Origin: Chloroflexota bacterium
GTDB taxonomy: Bacteria; Chloroflexota; Dehalococcoidia; Lucifugimonadales; GCA-2722455
Assembly (NCBI GenBank): GCA_002722455.1
Contig: PBMB01000022.1
Span: forward strand, 62,001 to 126,000
Direction of reading: 5' to 3'
Length of the DNA: 64,000 nt
Both the position numbers and the translations under genes were made by a program. Below the pieces are notes generated by a model. It saw only the letters and a program-made list of their open reading frames with translations. It did no database searches and was not told the origin of the DNA. Below are positions 8,970-17,117 of the stretch, in pieces (the stretch's first letter is position 1; each line of letters begins with the position of its first letter).

Positions 8970-9374
8970 TTAATGAAAAAATAAATAAATAAGACCTGCT
9001 TTTTTTAGGATTTTTTGAACACCATCGTCATTGAACAACACACCTTTGTTTCTGAATCCATTTTCTAAGACTTCATTGCCCCATTTATCATAAACGACAC
9101 CTTCTTGAAGTCCTTCTGGAAGAATAGGTTCTGTGATTCCACAAGCTTCTCTGACGTCTTCGACAGAAATGGTTGTTTTTTCACATTTATAATGACAATC
9201 AGAACAAACAGAAGATCCATTTGAAAGATAATAACCACCATCTTTAAATAATTTTCTGTCTAAAATGTGGTGAGCATCAACAGCAGGTTCGCCACACATG
9301 ACACATTTATGGTTATCTCGTTTAAAAACTTGCTCGTTAAACTCTTCTCTTGATAATAATTTTTCTTTGCACAT
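8970..9374 (-). CDS. HNH endonuclease
   Basis: 134 residues. Two zinc-type Cys pairs (CVMCGEPAVDAHH, then CSDCHYKC) frame an HNH core: the His-His of AHHIL is the catalytic pair and SSVCSDCHYKC supplies the last His. Fits small free-standing HNH nucleases that cut DNA. The ATG overlaps the stop of the preceding gene as TAATG, so translation is coupled to the two upstream paralogues. It may be a homing-type nuclease, a packaging nuclease or a toxin; context does not decide. Confidence 0.8.
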   Translation of the reverse strand: MCKEKLLSREEFNEQVFKRDNHKCVMCGEPAVDAHHILDRKLFKDGGYYLSNGSSVCSDCHYKCEKTTISVEDVREACGITEPILPEGLQEGVVYDKWGNEVLENGFRNKGVLFNDDGVQKILKKAGLIYLFFH

Positions 9375-9775
9375 TATAATAATCCAAATAAAAGTTTTTC
9401 ATTTTCGGAGTAAATACCATCAGGTAATGCTCCACACATTTTACCATTAGGAAGAATAAAATCGTACACATTGCCTTTATATTCAATGTATGCTTTTTTA
9501 ATTAAACCTTTTTTCACACCATATCTTAAATAATGAATCATATGTTCAGTAGCAATATGAGTGACAAAAATATCTTCAATGTTAAATGCTTTTTGATCTT
9601 GTGCCTTTTCCACTAAAGACTCAAACCAAGATTGAGAATTATAATCAGAAACGGCATGTTTATCATCTTCTGAGAAAACGGCTTTTATGTAAAGACCTGA
9701 TTCGACTTCTGTTAGGCTTAATGTATTTTTGATTTTTTCAAAGTCTTCGTGTTGAATAATTTTTTGATTTTCCAT
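9374..9775 (-). CDS. hypothetical protein, paralogue of the gene upstream
   Basis: 133 residues. About residues 35-133 align with the next protein upstream: shared pattern (A/S)VSD.N..SWF......A....AF, then YIRxGVKxGxIKxAY and ILPNGKxxGxLP. A tandem duplication. Joined by TAATG overlaps to both neighbours, so the paralogues and the HNH nuclease are made together. Function unknown; an immunity or partner role for the nuclease is only a guess. Confidence 0.7.
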   Translation of the reverse strand: MENQKIIQHEDFEKIKNTLSLTEVESGLYIKAVFSEDDKHAVSDYNSQSWFESLVEKAQDQKAFNIEDIFVTHIATEHMIHYLRYGVKKGLIKKAYIEYKGNVYDFILPNGKMCGALPDGIYSENEKLLFGLL

Positions 9776-10170
9776 TATAATAACGCCATAGTAATTTTGT
9801 CAGTTTGGTTGAAGATTTCTTTTGGAAGCTGTCCCATAATCTTACCATTAGGTAAAATACAATCGTAAGTATTTTCATTAAATTTTAAGTATGCTTCTTT
9901 AATGATACCGTTTTTAACACCACTTCGAATATAAGAAAACATAAGTTCTGTTCCTGCATAAACATGATAAGCAGACTCTTTTGTAAAAGCATTGTTTGAT
10001 TTTGCTTCTTTAATCACATTATCAAACCAAGATTTAGCATTTAGATCAGAAACTGAGTGTTCATTTTCAAAGGATAAATTGAGAGTAATAAAAACAGATT
10101 CATCATTTGTTGATTTTTGTGTAGATAAGCATTTGTCTTTGATTTTTTCAAAATTATCATCTTTAATCAT
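9775..10170 (-). CDS. hypothetical protein, first of a tandem pair
   Basis: 131 residues from the ATG at 10170, which has AAAGGTG upstream; the frame extends to 10227 without a ribosome site. Similar over most of its length to the 133-residue protein encoded next (see there). Acidic, no signal peptide. First gene of the operon ending in the HNH nuclease; a TATAAT lies near 10198 on the minus strand. Confidence 0.7.
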   Translation of the reverse strand: MIKDDNFEKIKDKCLSTQKSTNDESVFITLNLSFENEHSVSDLNAKSWFDNVIKEAKSNNAFTKESAYHVYAGTELMFSYIRSGVKNGIIKEAYLKFNENTYDCILPNGKIMGQLPKEIFNQTDKITMALL

Positions 10171-10203
10171 CAATGTCACCTTTTTAAATAAAAAACAATT
10201 ATA

Positions 10204-10236
10204 ACAAAAAAAGGTGGTGCAAACCACCCTTTTTCT
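10204..10236 (-). terminator. intrinsic terminator
   Basis: GGTGGT/ACCACC stem with a GCAA loop and runs of A and T on either side, downstream of the metalloprotein gene. Confidence 0.8.
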
Positions 10237-10284
10237 TTAATAACAAATAGAAACTATAAATAATTTTCTATTTCTTGACAATTT

Positions 10285-11430
10285 TTAATATTCTAACATT
10301 TTTTTTTCTTGAATTTGTTGATGGTGTAGTTCATGACAACGATTTTTAAGCTGTTCTTGAAGAAAATCAAATTCAAGTTGTGAATTAGAAGTAACAATAT
10401 TAATACCTTCTTTTCTACATTTTTGAATATATTCCTTTCTTTTTTTGTTAGCATATCGAGTGCCAGAAACTTTTTCTTTTGGAATACAAATATCGAATCG
10501 TTGACTGTTGTTTGTATGAACAATTTCAGGAGAAGCCCAAGAGACAGAACTGATTGTTTCTTGATCGTCTTTTAAATGTAAAAAATAATCACCACGATAT
10601 TCAGCGAAACCTTGGAAACCTTCATATTTTTTAACAGGTCTTGCATGCCAATCCATAATAAAAACATTTGATACAAGTCGGGTATTTAAAATTTCTTCAA
10701 TAGATAATTTTTTAAATGGATGATCTGTTTCATAGGCAAATTTATTAAGAACCACACGAATGAATTTATTTTTATCACCGTTAGAATAATAAAAATGATA
10801 TTGATCTTTTGTATGGATCTCTTCTTTTTCAAAATTTAAATAGAACTTACGACAAGTAAAATTATTATTAAATACTTCTTTTTCCTTTGATTTTGTCTTC
10901 TCTTTGCAAAACTCTTCAATAGTTAAAAATTCAAAACTTTCGATATAATTATCATAAAGTGAAACGTCTTCTGCAAATGTTGAAATAAGTTCATTATACG
11001 TTTCTTTTGGAACAATATCATAAAAATCTAAAAGGAATCGAAGTGCCGCAGCAAATTCACCGCCATGAGCCGTTTCATGACCTGTGCTAAAAAAACAGTC
11101 CATAAATAAGTGAGCGTATTCATGAAGTAAAGTTTCAAGATTTTTATTGTTCCAACAAATAGGATGAATATAAATAGAACCAAAATAGTAATAAGAATTT
11201 CTTTTGTTTGAAATTTCTAATTTGCCATCAAGCCCAAAATCTTCTGCGATATTGGTTGAAATAGCTTGTAGATCGGCTTCGAAAGGAAGTCCACGATATA
11301 GTTTTTCAAGATACTTTTCTGACTTAACGAGTTTGATTTCTTCTTGTAGAATATGATCAAAATCATAAAAAGCTTCTCTTTGAGAATCAATATGAATTCT
11401 TTTTTTAACTTCATTTGTGGAATAAATCAT
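10285..11430 (-). CDS. SprT-like zinc metalloprotein
   Basis: 381 residues. LETLLHEYAHLFMD holds HExxH (His103, Glu104, His107), and 15 residues on AHGGEF supplies a third ligand (His122) followed by Gly-x-Glu-Phe, the layout of SprT/Spartan-like and Wss1-like proteases (HExxH then HG..F). Proteins of this type cut DNA-bound or misfolded proteins. The N-terminal 80 residues and the C-terminal 200 (with basic patches such as TRYANKKRKEY) are not recognised. A dyad overlies its promoter. Confidence 0.7.
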   Translation of the reverse strand: MIYSTNEVKKRIHIDSQREAFYDFDHILQEEIKLVKSEKYLEKLYRGLPFEADLQAISTNIAEDFGLDGKLEISNKRNSYYYFGSIYIHPICWNNKNLETLLHEYAHLFMDCFFSTGHETAHGGEFAAALRFLLDFYDIVPKETYNELISTFAEDVSLYDNYIESFEFLTIEEFCKEKTKSKEKEVFNNNFTCRKFYLNFEKEEIHTKDQYHFYYSNGDKNKFIRVVLNKFAYETDHPFKKLSIEEILNTRLVSNVFIMDWHARPVKKYEGFQGFAEYRGDYFLHLKDDQETISSVSWASPEIVHTNNSQRFDICIPKEKVSGTRYANKKRKEYIQKCRKEGINIVTSNSQLEFDFLQEQLKNRCHELHHQQIQEKKMLEY

Positions 11431-11435
11431 GAAAA

Positions 11436-11479
11436 ATGCTCTCTTTGATAATATGGGATAATTATATCAAAAAGAGCAT
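11436..11479. promoter_or_regulatory. 15-bp inverted repeat over the SprT-like gene promoter
   Basis: Arms 11436-11450 and 11465-11479 are complementary at 14 of 15 positions, with a 14-bp spacer. The minus-strand -10 TATAAT (11461-11466) lies at the edge of the upstream arm, so the dyad brackets the transcription start, as an operator would. Confidence 0.5.
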
Positions 11480-11495
11480 CATAAATCAAAATTAA

Positions 11496-12098
11496 TTAAC
11501 GAAAAATCAGATTCAATTCTTTATAAACTTCATTGTAAAAGTCAGTGTATTCACCGTCTTTAAAAGTATGATATTGTTTAATAAAGTCAGAAATATCACT
11601 ATCAACACAATAAGTTAAAATACTTTTATCTTCTTGAATTTTGTTTTTTATAACTCGATTAATGGTGTTATAAGTTTCTGCGATATCTTTAACATAGAGA
11701 TAAATACCAGCGTCAACATGAACCTGACCAAGAACTCCATTTTTAATAAGTGATTCTGCTATTTCGGCTTGCTGTTCAAAAACAGATAAAATACTAGGTT
11801 CAGGATATTTCAATGGACATTCAAAACCGTTAACTAAAATGTTTGATTTGTGGATGTAATATTGATTTTTTTCAGGATCTGGAAGTTGAAAACCAATAGG
11901 TTCTTTTCGCTTGTTTGAAATAAGTTTGTATGCTCTCATTTTTGGTTTTTCAATGTCAGTGACCGTAATGCCAAAAACAGAAAGCACGTTTTTAAAATCA
12001 AGATAAGGAATTGAAAGAAGATATTCAATTTCTTTAAGTTGTTCATGAATTGTTATGATTTCATTAGGATAAATTGTTACGCCAACTGAACTTTGCAT
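11496..12098 (-). CDS. hypothetical protein, 200 aa
   Basis: No family recognised. Mixed alpha/beta, cytoplasmic, no signal peptide. Residues 115-150 (GVLGQVHVDAGIYLYVKD) look like a beta hairpin. AAAGGT ribosome site, single-gene unit upstream of the metalloprotein gene. Confidence 0.65.
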   Translation of the reverse strand: MQSSVGVTIYPNEIITIHEQLKEIEYLLSIPYLDFKNVLSVFGITVTDIEKPKMRAYKLISNKRKEPIGFQLPDPEKNQYYIHKSNILVNGFECPLKYPEPSILSVFEQQAEIAESLIKNGVLGQVHVDAGIYLYVKDIAETYNTINRVIKNKIQEDKSILTYCVDSDISDFIKQYHTFKDGEYTDFYNEVYKELNLIFR

Positions 12099-12185
12099 TG
12101 TAATTACCTTTTTTAGATTACTTAATGAATATATTTTATATAAAAATAAGCATTAAATCAAGAATTCTTTTTAATATTTAAAATG

Positions 12186-12214
12186 TTTACATTCACCTAA
12201 AAATAAGATATAAT
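12186..12214 (+). promoter_or_regulatory. sigma-70-type promoter
   Basis: TTTACA at 12186-12191, 17-bp spacer, TATAAT at 12209-12214, with an AGGAGA ribosome site shortly after and the ATG at 12241. Confidence 0.7.
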
Positions 12215-12240
12215 TACCCGATTAATAGGAGATATATTTA

Positions 12241-12792
12241 ATGTCAAAAGAAAATCAAAAGCCACTATCTACACATGAATTTGCAAAACTTTTGTTATCA
12301 AGGGAAAACAGACCATTGGTGTCAAAAGATTCATACGAATGCCAAGGTGAATACGATTATGGGTATTCGAATGTTACGGGCATTGATTTTAATTCAACTG
12401 AAAAACATGCAGTTCTTGTAGTGGATTACCTTTCTGCAGAAGTAAATGATAAGTTTATTAGAAAAGGAGATGTCTATGTTAAATTTGAAGATTCTGATGG
12501 AACTTTTCTGATTCAAAGAGAAGAAGCGATCTCTATGTCTATTGGTAAATCTACGCATTATTTTAATTATCATTTTGGTAAAATTGGTTTTAAAGATGTT
12601 GAATATGACGAAGAAATGCTAGAAATGTTAGGCGATATTGATACTTACATTGAAACAGATGTAAAAGTCGCAATGGAAGAAGGTTTTCATCCAAAACTAA
12701 AAGAAATGTCAGTTGCGGAAATGATGGATTGGTTTGAAGAAAATCTACCAGAACACGTAGCGTCTGAAAAAGAAGAAATGCGGGAGGAATAA
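12241..12792 (+). CDS. hypothetical acidic protein, 183 aa
   Basis: Acidic protein, no family recognised. Residues 45-130 look beta-rich (HAVLVVDYLSAEVND, GDVYVKFEDSDGTFLI), and the C-terminus is a Glu/Met-rich helix. Coupled to the next gene by TAATG. Strong promoter and AGGAGA site suggest solid expression. Confidence 0.7.
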   Translation: MSKENQKPLSTHEFAKLLLSRENRPLVSKDSYECQGEYDYGYSNVTGIDFNSTEKHAVLVVDYLSAEVNDKFIRKGDVYVKFEDSDGTFLIQREEAISMSIGKSTHYFNYHFGKIGFKDVEYDEEMLEMLGDIDTYIETDVKVAMEEGFHPKLKEMSVAEMMDWFEENLPEHVASEKEEMREE

Positions 12793-13133
12793 TGGAGATA
12801 ATTAAAAGAGAAGCATTAGAAGAATCATATGGCGATATGTTGAAAACAGAAAGCCATCATAAACACGAAATAATTAAAGATGAACACGGAGTTGTAAAAT
12901 GGAAAGAAAATCCAAAAGTTCGAGAGACAATGAAACAAGAAAATGTTGGTTTAGGCGAATTAATTAAAACACTTGATGTAATAGGTTATGACAGAAATAG
13001 CGAAGTGTTGAGAAAATTATATAGAGAAATGGGTGTATCATTGAGTTCTTATATAACTATGTTCTATGATCCTTGTAATAATGATGAAGTAGAAGATTAC
13101 AAGCAACCACCAAAAGAACTTTGGGAAAAATAA
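12792..13133 (+). CDS. hypothetical protein, 113 aa
   Basis: Charged, mostly helical, His-containing (SHHKHEI) protein with no recognised domain. Its ATG overlaps the stop of the 183-residue gene, so the two products are probably made together and may act together. A terminator follows. Confidence 0.65.
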   Translation: MEIIKREALEESYGDMLKTESHHKHEIIKDEHGVVKWKENPKVRETMKQENVGLGELIKTLDVIGYDRNSEVLRKLYREMGVSLSSYITMFYDPCNNDEVEDYKQPPKELWEK

Positions 13134-13148
13134 TAACAAAATAAAAAC

Positions 13149-13181
13149 AAAAAAAACCGTAACAAATGTTACGGTTTTTTA
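13149..13181. terminator. bidirectional intrinsic terminator
   Basis: Perfect stem of about 10 bp (ACCGTAACA/TGTTACGGT) with an AA loop, A and T runs on both sides, between convergent genes. Confidence 0.85.
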
Positions 13182-13192
13182 ATGTCTTTAAG

Positions 13193-14008
13193 TTAAAGTT
13201 TTGAAATATCAATAATAGTTTTTAAACCGTCTGCTTTAATATTTGCCTCATAGATAGTATTTAAATAGTGAATATCAGCAATAAAATGAACAGGTGCGTC
13301 TTCTTTTTTCCAGTTAAGTAAGCTTATTTCAAATATTGCACCACCAAGCGGTCTGATTTCAACACCAAGTTCTTTGTTTTCGATTTCACCTAAAACCAAA
13401 GACTTTTCTTTGAAATAAAGATTTGGAATAAATGTGTATTCTCCTAAATCAAAATATTGTTTATTAAAGTTACCAAGTCCATGACGATACTTTGCATTTT
13501 TTAGTTCTATGTCATTAGAGTAAAAAACCGTCTTTTTGCTTACAATTTCATATTTACCGTTTTTATCATCTCTATCATGTTTACTTAATTCAATTTTAAC
13601 TGCATTAATTTTTTTAAGTTCTAATTCTTTAAAGTGGTTGAATACAATAAAATTCCAATTTTCACCTGAGATTTGATATTTCTTAGTGTCCATTACAATA
13701 CTAGAAACACTGTCTTGAATGCCAATATAATTATGTTTGTAGTCTTTTGAAACTTGAATCAATTGGGTAACTTCTGCTGTCTCAAAATCTTCTGTGTCTG
13801 TAACAGTAACGATTTTATATTGCAAATTCTGTCGTGGAGTAACAATGAGTTTATCTTCCCTTTGACCGTCAACAATGTCATAACTTCTGTTTTCTTCTAA
13901 ATCGACACGAACATAACGTTCGGCATTGTTCTTATGTATCATAACAGTAGGGTCTGCTTGAATAGTAAATGAAGCAAGCATAGCGGAAAGAGCTATTAGT
14001 TTTTTCAT
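13193..14008 (-). CDS. periplasmic protein, unknown function
   Basis: 271 residues. Sec signal peptide MKKLIALSAMLASFTIQA, likely cleaved before Asp-Pro. The mature part is beta-rich with many short hydrophobic/polar alternations, and no catalytic motif is visible. A somewhat similar exported beta protein occurs at 39222-40181. AAGG ribosome site, own promoter (TTGATATAAT near 14045) and terminator. Confidence 0.7.
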   Translation of the reverse strand: MKKLIALSAMLASFTIQADPTVMIHKNNAERYVRVDLEENRSYDIVDGQREDKLIVTPRQNLQYKIVTVTDTEDFETAEVTQLIQVSKDYKHNYIGIQDSVSSIVMDTKKYQISGENWNFIVFNHFKELELKKINAVKIELSKHDRDDKNGKYEIVSKKTVFYSNDIELKNAKYRHGLGNFNKQYFDLGEYTFIPNLYFKEKSLVLGEIENKELGVEIRPLGGAIFEISLLNWKKEDAPVHFIADIHYLNTIYEANIKADGLKTIIDISKL

Positions 14009-14073
14009 AATAATACCTTATATCATTTTTAAAATATGGATTTATTATATCAAGATTAGAATACAATAACAAC

Positions 14074-14102
14074 AAAAAAAGCCTCCTACATAGGAGGCTT
14101 TT
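14074..14102 (-). terminator. intrinsic terminator
   Basis: AGCCTCCTA/TAGGAGGCT stem with a CAT loop and a T-run leftwards; ends the SPFH operon. Confidence 0.85.
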
Positions 14103-14116
14103 GCTTAAACTATATA

Positions 14117-15130
14117 TTATTCCTTTTTAGTTTCAGGGCTTCGAGAGAAGAATGCTTTAAGTTCTTCGTCACTCATGCCATTAAGAGTATCAAACATATC
14201 ATTATCACTCTTCTTATTCGCACTACCAGAGTCTTTTTCTAGGTATCGCATAAAATCAGGCGTAATACTTAGATTCAGTGGCGATTTCTCGTCAATTGCT
14301 CGGTTGAATGTCTTGATTAATAGATAACCTTTATCAACATTACCAGAAACAATTCGATCAAGAACAACATCGTTTAGTGCTTCACGAGTTGCAACTGCCA
14401 TACGTGCTGCTGCTTGGTTAGATTTAATTTGAAGCTCAGTAGTATCATTTAGCGCATTTTGGCGAAGCTCTAGCATTCTATCACGAGAAGTTTGAATAGG
14501 CTCAGGAACTACTGGTGAAGCAATACTTAGACCAATAATTTCAATGTTATGCTTATCTGCTTCTACAATTAGTTTTTCTTTAATTGAATCACGCATTTTG
14601 GTTACATTTTTCTCAATAGAATCAAAATCAGGATACAATTCTTGATTTGTATATTCTTCACGGAATACACGGTCTAATGTTTCATTCATTAAGCGACTAA
14701 AAACAGCTTGTGGTGCAATACGATAAATGTCCCCATTTTTTGTAGCATTAATCTTTTGTGTAAAGAATTGTGCATTTTCATCTTCACTAAACTGTAGACC
14801 TTTATTATCACTTTCATTTCGTTTCAAACGGAATGTAATATTTGCAGTAGAAACAACACGTGTCTTGTTCTCTTTGTCAGTCAAGGTGTAACTAATATCA
14901 AAAGGAACAACCACAGTAGCATAATCAATAATTAATAGCTGATATTTTGATTGAAAAGGCATTTTGCGCTCATAATCAGAACCTGGATTATATCGTTTCG
15001 AGTCATAGATGTCAGTTTTATAGAGATAAGCGACTTCTGTCGGAGAAACGTCAATTTCAATTTTGCTACAAGCAGATAGTGCGATTGCGGCAATGGCTAC
15101 GAATGCAATTTTAGCGAGTTTGTTAAACAT
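14117..15130 (-). CDS. SPFH/band-7-like lipoprotein
   Basis: 337 residues. Lipobox LSAC with Cys21. From residue 30 the pattern is prohibitin/stomatin-like: a beta region ending PFDISYTLTDKEN and NITFRLKRN, then a helical stretch with SIKEKLIVEADKHNIEIIGLSI and a long Ala/Gln/Arg helix (QAAARMAVATREAL). SPFH proteins assemble into membrane rings with proteases and channels; here the anchor is a lipid, so the protein would sit in the periplasm. Made with the coiled-coil membrane protein encoded 19 nt upstream. Confidence 0.7.
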   Translation of the reverse strand: MFNKLAKIAFVAIAAIALSACSKIEIDVSPTEVAYLYKTDIYDSKRYNPGSDYERKMPFQSKYQLLIIDYATVVVPFDISYTLTDKENKTRVVSTANITFRLKRNESDNKGLQFSEDENAQFFTQKINATKNGDIYRIAPQAVFSRLMNETLDRVFREEYTNQELYPDFDSIEKNVTKMRDSIKEKLIVEADKHNIEIIGLSIASPVVPEPIQTSRDRMLELRQNALNDTTELQIKSNQAAARMAVATREALNDVVLDRIVSGNVDKGYLLIKTFNRAIDEKSPLNLSITPDFMRYLEKDSGSANKKSDNDMFDTLNGMSDEELKAFFSRSPETKKE

Positions 15131-15149
15131 TTAATATGCTCCTATTAAT

Positions 15150-15803
15150 TTATTTTTCAGTTGTTGCATTAAGTTGTAAAATCATGTTTGCAATTTTTTC
15201 ATCTGACTTGTTTGGAAATAATTTCTTCATTCTGTCAAATGCTTCTTTCGCATTGTTCTTTGTCTTGCCTTGTTCGGTAATTATACCATGTTGAACACCT
15301 TTTTGGTAGTTTTTTAGCTCTTGATTATTCAAAAAAGCTTCTGCTCTATCATTAGCTGCTTTTTGAATAGAACCTTCTGGGAAAAGGATTTCTTGAGTTT
15401 TTTCTTGGCTTTGAACTAACATTTTAATGTATTGTTCAGTATAAACTTCATACGTTTTTTCAGCAGAGCTAAGAATACCTTTTACGTCTTCTTCGTGTTT
15501 ACGATTAGCCGCTTCAAGTTTTGTTTCAAAAGTGTCAGATAAAACTTTCTGAATAGCACTAGCAATTTCAGTTTTAAATTCTGTATTGTATTCGCTCCCA
15601 ATAGACAATTGAGATTTTAGAGCTTCATTTTTTTCTTTAATCTCGTAATTTTGAAAGATAGAAAAACCAGTAGCAATACCTAATACACACATACCAATAG
15701 TCAAATGTTTAATTTGTTTAGTAAGAGTATCGACAGTATTCACTTTGTCGTCTTTCTTATTATCTTCGTTTGTTTGATTCTTTTTGATTGAATCTATTGT
15801 CAT
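15150..15803 (-). CDS. membrane-anchored coiled-coil protein, SPFH partner
   Basis: 217 residues from the ATG at 15803 (GAAGAG site); a TTG two codons upstream is less likely. A polar, Lys/Asp-rich N-terminus is followed by one membrane helix (HLTIGMCVLGIATGFSIF, about residues 34-51) and then a long Glu/Lys/Ala coiled coil, so most of it should be periplasmic. It is the first gene of the operon with the SPFH lipoprotein; an assembly or scaffold role is inferred from that. Confidence 0.65.
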   Translation of the reverse strand: MTIDSIKKNQTNEDNKKDDKVNTVDTLTKQIKHLTIGMCVLGIATGFSIFQNYEIKEKNEALKSQLSIGSEYNTEFKTEIASAIQKVLSDTFETKLEAANRKHEEDVKGILSSAEKTYEVYTEQYIKMLVQSQEKTQEILFPEGSIQKAANDRAEAFLNNQELKNYQKGVQHGIITEQGKTKNNAKEAFDRMKKLFPNKSDEKIANMILQLNATTEK

Positions 15804-15880
15804 TTTCAAATTCTCTTCGCTGTTTGAATGAAATAATTATACTAAAGAAAATATATCAAGACAAGCATTTTTTAATTTAT

Positions 15881-16312
15881 TTAAGAACTTTTTTTAAATT
15901 CAAACAACCCTTCACTTAACAAATAATGAGCATGTTTGAGAATTTGTTCTTCAAGTTGATAAACTTTATGTCGATCTTTTGGCTCTGGATAATCAGAAGA
16001 AAAGATAACATTTCTTTCTACAAATTTACCTTCTGGGCTAATGATGGCTTCCGTTGAACAAATAGTTTTAGGAAAATTATGGCTACCTAAAACTCTCGGA
16101 TCATGAAGGGTAATGGAAACTTCTCTGTTTTTAATCGTAGGTGCAGGAAAGCTTTGCCAATATTCAGGAATATCGTCAAGAAGCTCAAGAGCAAGAATAC
16201 TTATGATAAGATTTTCATTTTCTGGATAAGGAAGTTCAGCCTTACAATGCTTACCCTCACAAACGTCAAAAAGTTTTTTTCCAAATTGATTAATTAATTC
16301 TTCTAATTTCAT
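15881..16312 (-). CDS. hypothetical protein, 143 aa
   Basis: Small globular cytoplasmic protein, no family recognised. Three Cys (CEGKHC early, TICSTE later) and several Pro-Glu turns. It starts 3 nt after the stop of the HAD-like gene, so the two are one operon. Confidence 0.65.
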   Translation of the reverse strand: MKLEELINQFGKKLFDVCEGKHCKAELPYPENENLIISILALELLDDIPEYWQSFPAPTIKNREVSITLHDPRVLGSHNFPKTICSTEAIISPEGKFVERNVIFSSDYPEPKDRHKVYQLEEQILKHAHYLLSEGLFEFKKSS

Positions 16313-16315
16313 AAA

Positions 16316-17029
16316 TTATCCGTTGTAATAAGAAAATAAATAATAAAAGTCACGAACAGCAACAATATCTTGTGGTGAATCATCTAACCAGAAAGCAACA
16401 TCTGCTTCACTGATATTTAATTCATCTAATCGATCTTTCTTTTGCTTCATATCAGCAAAGAAGATATCTTCTTCATTAACCCAAAGTAACAAATCGCTAT
16501 TATCTTTATCTTTATAGCGAGAAGTAAATACTTTTGGATTAAATCCATACTCTTTAAAAAGATAAAAGAATCGCTCAGTAAAGTCAGGTCGTAGGCTCAT
16601 AGTATGATCCCAATCTAAAAAAACATAAGGTTTTTCAAGATTTTGTGGTTCAACTTGTTCTCCTGAACGTTGACCATTATTTAATAGAGAAGAAAGTTTG
16701 TCGAGATTTTCTTTGTCTACAACATTTCGAAAATCACTTTCAACCCAATAGGCGACTTCTTTTGACTTAATGCCGTTTTGAAATAAAACATCTCTTTTTT
16801 GATTTCCATTAGAAAACAAAACTTCTTCTTTTTTGAAATGTTCTAAAAGATCAGAATTGTCATCATTTTCATTTCTGAAAGTGAAAACTTTAGGAACAAC
16901 ACCAGTTTGCTTTAAAAGCATAAAAAAAGGCTTTATAAGCTTAGTGTTTCTATTTAAGACACCATCCCATTCAACTAAAACATATTTTTTAGATAGTTTA
17001 GGTTGTTTGTATAAAAAATCACCTTCCAT
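16316..17029 (-). CDS. tandem HAD-like protein (one half degenerate)
   Basis: 237 residues built from two similar halves. The second (134-230) has HAD motif I VFLDWDHT (Asp139, Asp141), motif II TS (169-170), a Lys-rich stretch (196-198) and motif IV WLDDSP (Asp216, Asp217). The first (15-105) repeats the layout but reads VEWDGVLN, TF and WVESDF, so the nucleophilic Asp is Glu20 and the acid pair is lost. Likely a phosphatase or nucleotidase with a pseudo-domain that may bind substrate or dimerise. AAAGG ribosome site. Confidence 0.75.
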   Translation of the reverse strand: MEGDFLYKQPKLSKKYVLVEWDGVLNRNTKLIKPFFMLLKQTGVVPKVFTFRNENDDNSDLLEHFKKEEVLFSNGNQKRDVLFQNGIKSKEVAYWVESDFRNVVDKENLDKLSSLLNNGQRSGEQVEPQNLEKPYVFLDWDHTMSLRPDFTERFFYLFKEYGFNPKVFTSRYKDKDNSDLLLWVNEEDIFFADMKQKKDRLDELNISEADVAFWLDDSPQDIVAVRDFYYLFSYYNG

Positions 17030-17073
17030 AATAAAACCTTTATTAAATAATTTAAGATAGTTTAATTATAACA

Positions 17074-17105
17074 AAAAAAGCCTAAAAAGAAAACTTTTTA
17101 GGCTA
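17074..17105 (-). terminator. intrinsic terminator
   Basis: 11-bp stem (AGCCTAAAAAG and its complement), T-run leftwards, after the coiled-coil gene at 17118. Confidence 0.8.
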
Positions 17106-17117
17106 TATTATGGTTTT

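Noticed and set aside
10461-10490. Sigma-54 promoter-like TGGCAC...TGCT
   Set aside because: Lies inside the metalloprotein gene with no gene start nearby.
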